Shown: positions 9,101 through 15,146 of the stretch, piece after piece
Layout: the number at the start of each line of letters is the position of its first letter
Numbering within the stretch: position 1 is the first letter of the stretch
Source of the DNA: Beroe ovata
Taxonomy: Eukaryota > Ctenophora > Nuda > Beroida > Beroidae
DNA: 15,146 bases
Reading direction: 5' to 3'
Assembly (NCBI GenBank): GCA_946803715.1
Contig: CAMPET010000085.1
Location: forward strand, 231,161-246,306
Translations under genes and position numbers: made by a program
The notes under the pieces: generated by a model
Database searches by the model: none
What the model saw: only the letters and a program-made list of their open reading frames with translations
What the model was told of the DNA's origin: nothing

Positions 9101-9901
9101 CCTCTTCCTCCCCCAGGTAGCAAGAAGTTCCTGCCCAACTCGTGGGCAGAGCTCATGTACCAGCCAGACTCTCCCATCATTGATTTCTACCCCTCCGATT
9201 TCAAGATAGACCTGAACGGGAAGAAGTTCGCATGGCAGGGCGTGGCTCTCCTCCCCTTCGTGGACGAGAAGCGACTTCTCGGCGCCCTGGAAACAGTGTA
9301 CGATACCCTGGACCCGAGAGAACAGCTGAGAAATAAGCCCGGACAGGACAGAATATTTGTGTCATCCAAACACCCGTGGTACGACACATTCAGAGCTCTG
9401 TACGAGTACCCTGACAAAACGGACTATATTGAGTTGGACCCCACACTGGGCCGGGGTACATCAGGACTGATCCGGCCCGATGACGAGGTGTGTATGCCTG
9501 GGTCGGTAGTGAAGTCCCCATTACCGGCACTCCCTGAGTTTGTTAACGAGGGCGCTGTCTCGGCTGGGTACCTCAACCCACAGTTTAGTAAGGGATTCAT
9601 CTTCCCGGCCAAGTTGTTACCTAACGTGACTATGCCTGAGAAGACGCTCAAACCCAAGGACTGGAATGATAAAACGCCGGGTGGGTACAGGCCGTATACA
9701 GGGTTCCAGCGGGCGAGACCGATGCAGGGGCCGAACACAGTGGGTAATCGGATGTTGAATCACATGGTCCGCGGATTCCGGCCTCCGCAACATGATCGAC
9801 CCAGATATCCGCCGCCTGGCCAGCGATACCCGCCCCCTCACAGACAGCAGTACAGACAACAAAACAGACAGAACAACTACTACAATCCCTATAGGAGATA
9901 G
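6112..9901 (+). CDS. XRN2: 5'-3' exoribonuclease 2 (XRN2/Rat1), seven coding exons
   Basis: This is the nuclear 5'-3' exonuclease that degrades uncapped RNA in Pol II termination and rRNA/snoRNA processing. Exons by reading-frame continuity and GT..AG ends: 6112-7284, 7406-7568, 7680-7777, 7909-8072, 8312-8407, 8500-8660, 9117-9901, giving 2640 nt and 879 residues (human about 950). Conserved acidic residues expected to bind the two metals appear in YLDMNGIIH (D54), AIDGVAPRAK (D103), DSNVPGEGEHK (E204, E206), CGADADLIML (D234, D236) and FVGNDFL (D348). A CCHC zinc knuckle uses C266, C269, H274 and C279, as in animal XRN2 and not in XRN1. A basic segment at about 418-431 may be a nuclear localisation signal, followed by an acidic run near 500. 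The C-terminus is Pro/Arg/Gln/Tyr-rich and low in complexity. The start is placed at MGVPAFFRWL, the family's invariant N-terminus, although the frame is open further upstream to an ATG at 6013. Confidence 0.95.
8661..9116 (+). other. XRN2 intron 6, largest intron
   Basis: This 456-base intron starts GTAAGA and ends with a pyrimidine-rich tract and CCCCCAG. The other introns are 121, 111, 131, 239 and 92 bases. It contains a small repeat-like area, GACTAGTCATAGTTAGTCACGACT (9026-9049), in which AGTCA/AGTTAGTCA units recur. No ncRNA gene or mobile element is recognised in it. Confidence 0.8.
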
Positions 9902-9940
9902 ACATAGTGTAGATTAATGTGCATGATAGGGGAAGCTGTC

Positions 9941-9946
9941 ATTAAA
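9941..9946 (+). terminator. Candidate poly(A) signal ATTAAA of XRN2
   Basis: ATTAAA begins 40 bases after the XRN2 stop codon at 9899-9901, implying a very short 3' UTR. It is the same hexamer variant as behind the ARM-BTB gene. The rest of the 320-base gap to the next gene is AT-rich and has no other recognised feature. Confidence 0.5.
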
Positions 9947-10221
9947 CTCTTACCAACTATCTTATCTTACTGAGAACTTTCAGCTTTTAGTTCTTTTACA
10001 TTTCGATAATGTTCACGAATTGACAAAGGAAATCATAATATTTTAACTCTACCCAAGAGATTGAATTTTTCATTGTTTATGAATTTTGTGCTGCTCTGAA
10101 ATGACAACTATGAACTTATCTCTTATTATAATGCTTTATGATCCATGCTTACCATAGTCTTACCATAGTTCTATGTCTGTTTGATATTCCCGTATTAACA
10201 CACTATCACTTTATAGGATTG

Positions 10222-10895
10222 ATGGAGGAGGGAAGTGAGGATGTATTCCTCACTCCTCATGCCACACCTCGACGAACTGATGATAGGGAGGAAACACCCC
10301 GTACAACTCATGTTGATGATACCCACCCCAATGTTCAAAACATCACACCATTGGCTGTCACACCGTCAGGACATGCCGCTGATCACGCCACAAGTGCCGC
10401 CCTAGACATAGACTCCATCACACTCAAGCTAGAGGAAGCTAGACGCTCATCACCACGACTCCAGGCTGCTAGACTGAGTAACACTAGCAGTGGTGAGTCC
10501 AGTGTGGAGACAAATAGTGTGAGGCAGGATGGTTCCAGAAAACAGCATAACAAGAAAGAACTACTGAAGAAGGCTGATCAGTCACCAGCTGTTGACTCCA
10601 AAATGAGTGTTGAAGAGTTTATCAAACAGGATCAAGACACGAAGCTGCCTATCGAAGACGTCAAGAAAGAGGTGAAGAAAAAACAGCGGAAACGGAAAGG
10701 TGACTGGTGATAATGGGATGATATCAAGTATCGACATCGTAGTGTCCTGGTGCAATGTGAGGCTTCTAGTTGTTCACACTGTCCCGCCTTTCAGATAGTG
10801 AAGAAGATATCGGGGCGTTGATGTCAAAACTAAGTATTGAGGAAAATGTTGGGGCTGACAAAAATTCAGGTTTGCAGTCTGCGAATGTTTTGTAA
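10222..10895 (+). CDS. Unrecognised basic, disordered, probably nuclear protein
   Basis: I do not recognise this family. The likely structure is two exons, 10222-10699 and 10795-10895, joined over a 95-base intron (AAAG|GTGACT..CCTTTCAG) to give 192 residues. The second exon reads on as DSEEDIGALMSKLSIEEN and stops with TAA at 10893-10895. Without splicing the frame stops at 10710 (162 residues). The protein is polar and low in complexity: several TP/SP sites (FLTPHATPRR, RRSSPRLQAAR) could be phosphorylated by proline-directed kinases, a helical stretch IDSITLKLEEAR lies near residue 72, and a Lys/Arg cluster KKEVKKKQRKRK near 148-159 looks like a nuclear localisation signal. The start is the ATG six bases after an AG preceded by pyrimidine-rich ACTATCACTTTAT; in-frame ATGs further up (10138) would add a hydrophobic tail that seems unlikely. 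It lies 320 bases after XRN2 on the same strand. An upstream noncoding exon is possible. Confidence 0.5.
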
Positions 10896-11139
10896 TTTGG
10901 CCGAAAATGTGACAAATAGGGCAAATTTTTTTAACGTTAACGTAGGCCGCAAGAATAATTTCACAACATAAGCGCGATTTTTCATTCCTTCCCAATGCGC
11001 GCGGCGCGCGCGACTTATGTATAAGAGCTGCACTTGCTCCTCACGCGGTTCATTTTCAAACAATACTTAGGTAAATCGGAATTGGGCGCCCACTCTCTCT
11101 TCGCAATGTTAAAGTTGACTGTACTGTGAGGGTTAGACT
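10896..11139. other. Gene-free stretch with GC-alternating palindrome
   Basis: No coding signal is seen. The stretch holds AACGTTAACGT near 10933 and a GCGCGCGGCGCGCGC near-palindrome at about 10997-11011. It is presumably the 3' flank of the preceding gene grading into repeat DNA. Confidence 0.5.
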
Positions 11140-11440
11140 CAGAACAGGCCTGTGTGACGAATGAGCGCCTATTCGTCTCAAATTGCTGACACCACTGCAT
11201 AACTGTGACGTAGAAATACATGCATGTGATGGAATGCGCTGACACCACCACGTCAGAACGGGCCTGTGTGACGAATGGGCACCTACTCGTCACGACTTGC
11301 TGACACCACTACATAACTGTGACGTAGGAATGCATGCTTGCGATTGAATTTGCTGACACTATAGTGCGTCAGAACTTGTGTGTCGTCACAAAATAACTGA
11401 GGCGCTATAATCCTGACTTTGCTAACATATTCGTCAGGGC
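11140..11440. repeat. Tandem repeat of 114-116 bp, about 2.5 copies, hairpin-rich
   Basis: Units start with CAGAAC at 11140, 11254 and 11370. The first two share GGCCTGTGTGACGAATG, GCTGACACCACT and ATAACTGTGACGTAG in the same order; the third is shorter and diverged. Each unit contains inverted pieces: GACGAAT..ATTCGTC in unit 1, TGACGA..TCGTCA in unit 2, and CTGAC..GTCAG around each unit junction (CTGACACCACCACGTCAG, CTGACACTATAGTGCGTCAG). TGTGACGTAG also contains a CRE/ATF-like half site, but repetition rather than regulation is the simplest explanation. Confidence 0.85.
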
Positions 11441-12419
11441 AGTTTTCTTTGACCCGGAGATACAACCTTACCACACCTTCTTGGCAACACAAGATTTAGA
11501 CAAATGAATGCAGCATTTCTGTTGTGAATTTCACAAAATATCACTCACAGTCAAACTATCTTATGTATGGGATGGAAAACCCTTACTATGNAATCGTACA
11601 TCTTACGATTCCATTCTTCTGTCAAGTTATTTGACCAGTATCTTTGAGTCAGGGGTTGCATTTAGGGCATTTATTCATTATTTGACCTTGATTTGCCATA
11701 TATTTTGGCATCTTGACTTGATTGCTGCCTTGTGTCACTGCAATGAGCATCAGCAATCATTTACGTAAGCTCATGGTTCTACTACCAATAGGGGGATGGG
11801 CCCAGAGGGTCCGCTCGGTTGCGTAGGGGCGGAGAGGGCGGCTCTTCCCTAGCGGTTCAACCCTCTCTGAGAAGGGAATTATTGAGAGATAACACTCCTA
11901 AGGAAGCCTTAACTGTAGCAATGTGGGAGTTAAGGGCCTTGTTTCCCATCCGCTGTAGTGGAGATCCTCACTGTACCCTGGTGCGGCGGTGTGGCCCATC
12001 TCCCGATTATAGATGGTACATTGTCATGTTTGGCTGTATACGAAATCGATTCACGGGCAAGCCCCAGACTGTTTCCTATTGGTGGTAGAAACCACACACC
12101 ACTTACTAAGTGACTTAGGATATCTCAGGCATGGAAGGGGCATCGGCCAGTCAAGAAGCGCATGTATCTTGGCCCTGCGTCTAATAAGGGGAATCTTCTT
12201 GCACACAAACATGAATACCGTCCGCCCCGGTTGATTGAAGTGACCAATGGGGCATTTTTAGGGCGAAGAGGGGGCGTCGATGGGACAGTCAATGACCAAA
12301 TAAGGTAACAAGAAGTTGCAGAACAGTTGAAAATAGGTCTTGGTAGAAGTACATTTGATATCAGGTGAAAACATGTCTGCCATGTGATGTTTTACATGGC
12401 CCAGACCTCCATAATACGC
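11441..12419. other. Gene-free region, unclassified GC-richer segment
   Basis: 11441-11780 is AT-rich with a single N at 11591. From about 11790 to 12300 the sequence becomes more GC-rich, with small palindromes such as GTGGTAGAAACCAC (12083-12096). The longest open frames here (up to 89 codons) resemble no family and lack protein-like composition. I compared it by eye with rRNA, tRNA and snRNA features and found no match. It may be the body of an unrecognised repeat. Confidence 0.4.
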
Positions 12420-12712
12420 GTGAGTATTTGTTTTGAGTAAAGTAAAACGGCACTAACTTTTAGAACTCACATTTCGAACTAGTACTAGTTTTATGATTGC
12501 CAATTTGAGCACTAGTATTTTGGGGCGAGTAAATACTTGTTTATGAATGCCGATTTGAGTATGAGTTTGAATTCTGAGAATTTATTCACGACAAAATACT
12601 CAGCCTAGTAAATACTTAAGATTATGAATAGCAAACGCATACTAATACTTAAAATTGTAAGATAATCTCACAATTTTAGTATGAGTTTTAGTTTATGAAT
12701 GACCCCTATTGT
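12420..12712. repeat. AT-rich repeat stretch, possible MITE remnant
   Basis: Motifs of the form TTATGAATGCC recur at 12491 (TTATGATTGCC), 12541, 12622 and 12693, the first two 50 bases apart and each followed by ATTTGAG and AGT-rich sequence. Near the right end TAAAATTGT and ACAATTTTA form an inverted pair around 12651-12677, and the stretch ends TTTATGAATGACCCC; read from the other side this is GGGGTCATTCATAAA, which resembles ends of some non-autonomous DNA transposons. The left end was not found, so the class is uncertain. Confidence 0.45.
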
Positions 12713-12745
12713 TAACTTCCGTTCTAATCATTCATTGCGAACGTT

Positions 12746-12803
12746 AAAAAAAGACGGGATTCTAACCCGTTAGTTCCCACAGATTCATAAGCTCATTTAT
12801 GAA
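12746..12803 (-). other. Pol III-like fragment: B-box-like arm plus T-run
   Basis: On the minus strand 12770-12754 reads ACGGG-TTAGAAT-CCCGT, a 5-bp stem with a 7-base loop like the T-arm/B box of a tRNA (GGTTCNANNCC), followed one base later by seven Ts (12752-12746), a Pol III terminator. A hairpin TTCATAA..TTATGAA lies upstream at 12803-12784. No matching acceptor stem, D-arm or clean A box was found, so this is not a functional tRNA; it could be the relic of a tRNA-derived SINE or chance. Confidence 0.3.
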
Positions 12804-13110
12804 GAACGTTATGCTTCTTAGGTTGGTGAGGCAGAGAACTATCATAGGGGGAGGGAGCCATAATGGGGCGCAATTTGACCAAGTAAGTCCCGGATAATGC
12901 GATTATGCAACCTATTCATTCAGGAGCCTATTATGATATACCTAGGCTACTTGAGACAATAAGCCAGCAAGTATTTCTTCGACAGAACCTTTTTTCAGAT
13001 TCTCCGCATTGAACTTTTCCGAGATGCTTATTGAAAAGGAAAATGAATCGATTATACTTTACTGCGATCGAAAGCTTGCGATTGTGATGTGAAGATAGTT
13101 GTTANAGAAA
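12804..13110. other. Gene-free stretch
   Basis: No coding frame, RNA gene or clear repeat was recognised. It holds a single N at 13105 and is mixed in base composition. Confidence 0.6.
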
Positions 13111-13839
13111 GATAAATTCCGCTGTCGAACATCATTTCCGATTTTTGATTTAGGTCTTAGATTTTTTGTAATCGGCGTTCAAAGTTGGGAAAAGGGTTGC
13201 GAAAAACGACTATGCGATATAGGAGGAATAAGCGTTGCTAGGCGACGCAAGAGTTGCACGTGCATGTTTATTGAAAGTGCGCGCGCGCTTCACTGCTGTT
13301 GTAATTTCGTTGTTCTTTTATTTTAAGACGTATCAATTTTGATGCTGTACTTATTAAATTTCTATAAATCACTCACTATCCGAAATTTAGTGTAGCACGC
13401 CCACTGGACGGGTGTTCTAGTCTATAATATAAAGGAATAAGGCACTTATAGGAAAGTGGTTCCGCTGTCCACGGATAACTCGACCAAAAGGAGTTGGAGA
13501 GCCGGGATTTTTTGCAAGGTGGTAGATAGATAAATTTCGCTGTCGAACATCATTTCGGATTTTTGAATTAGGTCTTAGATTTTCTGTAATCGGCGCTCAA
13601 AGTTGAGAAAAGGGTTGCGAAAAACGACTATGCGATATAGGAGGAATAAGCGTTGTTAGGCAACGTAGGAGTTGCACGTGCATGTTTATTGAAAGTGCGC
13701 GCGCGCGTCAATGTTATTGTCATTTCGATGTTCCTTCGTTTTGATACGTTTCAATTTTGATGCTGTAATTATTTAATTTCTCTAATTCACTCACTATCCG
13801 AAATTAAGTGTAGCACGCCCACTTGACGGGTGTTCTAGT
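13111..13839 (+). repeat. Two direct repeats of about 311 bp, period 418 bp
   Basis: 13111-13421 and 13529-13839 align from GATAAATT(C/T)CGCTGTCGAAC to GACGGGTGTTCTAGT, with long identical stretches such as AAAGGGTTGCGAAAAACGAC and GAGTTGCACGTGCATGTTTA. The copies differ by scattered substitutions and keep the same GCGCGCGC run (13279-13288, 13696-13708). Each is followed by a TATAA-containing segment. A 107-base spacer separates them, so this may be 1.75 units of a 418-bp tandem repeat or a pair of LTR-like ends without an interior. No reverse transcriptase sequence is present nearby. Confidence 0.85.
13422..13528 (+). other. Spacer between direct repeats with hairpins and a U-run
   Basis: After TATAATATAAA (13423-13433) come two short hairpins, GTGG..CCAC (13456-13472) and AACTC..GAGTT (13477-13495), then ATTTTTTG at 13507-13514, which fits an Sm-binding site. 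The order is reminiscent of a small nuclear RNA but matches no snRNA I know, and the stems are only 4-5 bp. The second repeat copy has no equivalent, because its downstream sequence is different. Confidence 0.2.
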
Positions 13840-13843
13840 GAAT

Positions 13844-13877
13844 TATATAAAACTCTGGTGATTGATAATCGTCAGTT
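13844..13877 (+). promoter_or_regulatory. TATA box and initiator at the end of the second repeat copy
   Basis: TATATAAAA (13844-13852) is followed by TCAGTT with its A at 13874, exactly 30 bases after the first T of the box, the canonical spacing for an initiator. It sits immediately after the 311-bp repeat, as a promoter inside an LTR-like or promoter-duplicating repeat would. The transcript would first meet an ATG at 13946. Confidence 0.4.
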
Positions 13878-14583
13878 GGACGTACTTGAACACATCTTAT
13901 CAGTTAACACGTGAACAGCATTATCCTACTGCTGAACTATTAGTGATGACTCATGAATCGACCGAAGCTTCGGGTTCGTCTAAATTCGGCCGAGGTTTTG
14001 CTGAAGTTTTGAGGCATCGACATGCTGAGCTTTGGGCTCCAAAGTCCAAGAGTCACAATCATCTCAGAATAATTGGCAACCTAATGACTGTTAAATGCTG
14101 TGTTCAACGAAAACATGCTTCAACCTACAATTTAATTTGTTGCTCTACAGCAGATCACTTGTCAATAGTCATTATAATGCACACTCGTGATATATTAATT
14201 GGTCATCGCATTCAGTTGCTCGAATGTTGAACCATCATTTGATGGACCGAAAAAAGCTGAACTTTGTTCCGGCTTCGGCAAAGATTCTGCAAACGGTCGT
14301 TTTATGCCATCAGTTGCGAAATGTTCTCACCAACAGAACTCCTAATTTACGCAATCTGAACAATCACAATCTCACCACTTTCTTACCAAGCCTTGTGTTT
14401 AGTGGTTACCTACCCCCACTTTCGAGGTCAGGATAATTATAGTAAAAACGACCTGTTCTGGTCCTTGCCACCATCAACACGGAATCTACGCAAAATAGGT
14501 TGTCATTAGCACGGAAAATAGTACTTAAGCCCGGAAAATTCCCTCTCAAATCAATCCCAATCTCAACACACAACTCACTGAAG
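13878..14583. other. No supported gene between TATA box and secreted-protein gene
   Basis: An open frame runs to a stop at 14230 (57 to 122 codons remaining depending on the ATG chosen), beginning with MTHESTEASGSSKFGRGF from the ATG at 13946, and a second short frame covers 14224-14436. Neither resembles a known family. The first could be an initial exon driven by the TATA box at 13844, but no convincing downstream exon was found. A perfect 12-base palindrome CCGAAGCTTCGG lies at 13962-13973. The last 100 bases are the 5' flank of the gene at 14584, with no clear TATA box. Confidence 0.4.
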
Positions 14584-15146
14584 ATGAAGATCTCACTCTG
14601 CTGCCTGCTCCTCGGGGCCCTGTTCGGCTTCTCTGCCGCCCAGGACTGCTACCCACGACTCAACGGCTGGTTCCTCAATTGGAGGCTCAAGGATGACAAA
14701 AACCAGTTTGTCTATAGGACAGTGTACCCAGGTAACTACGAGAGTGTTGAACAGCATGCGCTGGACCTCTGTGACCTGGATGCAGGATGCCTGGGTGTGA
14801 GGTGTAACAACTACAGGGACGACAGAGTTAGGTGTGATATCATGGGATGGGACGAGGATGCAGCGAGGATTCCCGGAGATGCTGACTTCGATGCCTATCT
14901 CAGCAGGGTTGCCAGAAACTACAACGATGATAGATACTGGAGTTATTTCAAAGATGGTGAGTGTGGAGCGAGTGCCCTTCTCGGAGCAGGAGACTGCTAC
15001 CCCAAATACGATGGCTGGTTTTTCAACTGGAGAATCTTGGACGACGGTGAGTTGAGGTACAACACCGTGTACCCGGCCAGGAAGGGAGAGTACGAGGACG
15101 TTGAACAGCACGCTCGGGACATGTGCGCTACTGATGGAGACTGCCG
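14584..15146 (+). CDS. Secreted tandem-domain protein, Cys-containing, 3' end missing
   Basis: The frame is open from ATG 14584 to the window end (187 codons and 2 bases). Residues 1-19 form a clear signal peptide (MKISLCCLLLGALFGFSAA, cleavage likely before QDCYP). The mature part contains a repeated domain: DCYPRLNGWFLNWRLKDD.. from residue 21 and DCYPKYDGWFFNWRILDD.. from residue 138, each followed by TVYP and an E-x-VEQHA-x-D-x-C stretch. Unit length is about 117 residues; the second unit is cut by the window. Conserved cysteines (DCYP, LC/MC, GC/DC, then RC and RC in unit 1) and a CxxxxGCxGVRC-like segment recall PAN/apple-type extracellular domains, but the GWFxNWR signature is one I do not recognise. 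Between the units GGTGAGT..CGGAGCAG looks like a 33-base in-frame intron; it is too short for most animals and is read here as coding. The protein probably acts outside the cell or in the secretory pathway. Confidence 0.75.
   Translation, partial: MKISLCCLLLGALFGFSAAQDCYPRLNGWFLNWRLKDDKNQFVYRTVYPGNYESVEQHALDLCDLDAGCLGVRCNNYRDDRVRCDIMGWDEDAARIPGDADFDAYLSRVARNYNDDRYWSYFKDGECGASALLGAGDCYPKYDGWFFNWRILDDGELRYNTVYPARKGEYEDVEQHARDMCATDGDC

Noticed and set aside
9065-9116. Upstream start of the last XRN2 exon at 9065
   Set aside because: The sequence before 9117 is the polypyrimidine tract and acceptor of intron 6.
11819-12234. 89- and 73-codon open frames, or rRNA-like segment, in the GC-richer region
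   Set aside because: The composition is not protein-like and no conserved rRNA, tRNA or snRNA motif could be matched.
12746-12840. Functional tRNA gene on the minus strand
   Set aside because: Only the T-arm-like stem and T-run fit; the acceptor stem, D-arm and anticodon loop do not.
14593-15111. 172-codon antisense frame
   Set aside because: It lies opposite the secreted tandem-domain gene, whose signal peptide and repeated domain are much better supported.

Overview
This window looks like nuclear DNA of an animal. It has intron-split genes with GT..AG junctions, a recognisable metazoan-type XRN2 with its CCHC zinc knuckle, an armadillo-BTB gene resembling ARMC5, and short introns (92-456 bp). 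Compact introns, gene gaps of about 300 bp and abundant small repeats would fit a non-bilaterian or other small-genome invertebrate such as a sponge. That placement is an inference; no marker in the window fixes the species. Two single Ns (11591, 13105) show it is a draft assembly.

Layout: 1-2090 is a satellite-like tandem array of 348/357-bp units in two alternating subtypes, decaying at its right edge. 2160-3120 is a nest of inverted repeats, including a 97-bp MITE-like element with near-perfect terminal repeats and a 10-bp flanking duplication, a second diverged copy, and a 17-bp perfect inverted repeat. 3445-10895 is the gene block, all on the + strand: an intronless 788-codon ARM-BTB gene (ARMC5-like), XRN2 in seven coding exons (879 codons by my splicing), and a small unrecognised basic, probably nuclear protein in two exons. 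10900-14580 holds no convincing gene. It contains a 114-116-bp hairpin-rich tandem repeat, an unclassified GC-richer segment, an AT-rich MITE-like stretch, a Pol III-like fragment on the minus strand, and a 418-bp-period direct repeat ending in a TATA box. 14584-15146 is the 5' part of a gene for a secreted protein with at least two copies of a roughly 120-residue cysteine-containing domain; it runs off the window.

Functional links: in other animals ARMC5 is a CUL3 adaptor acting on the RNA polymerase II large subunit, and XRN2 is the 5'-3' exonuclease of Pol II termination. Their head-to-tail neighbourhood is therefore suggestive, but co-regulation here is only a hypothesis. All three genes of the block have an AG dinucleotide within a few bases upstream of the start codon, so 5' UTR splicing or leader trans-splicing is worth testing. 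I found no clearly new biological system. The strongest non-genic signals are the two-subtype satellite and the MITE with its target duplication.
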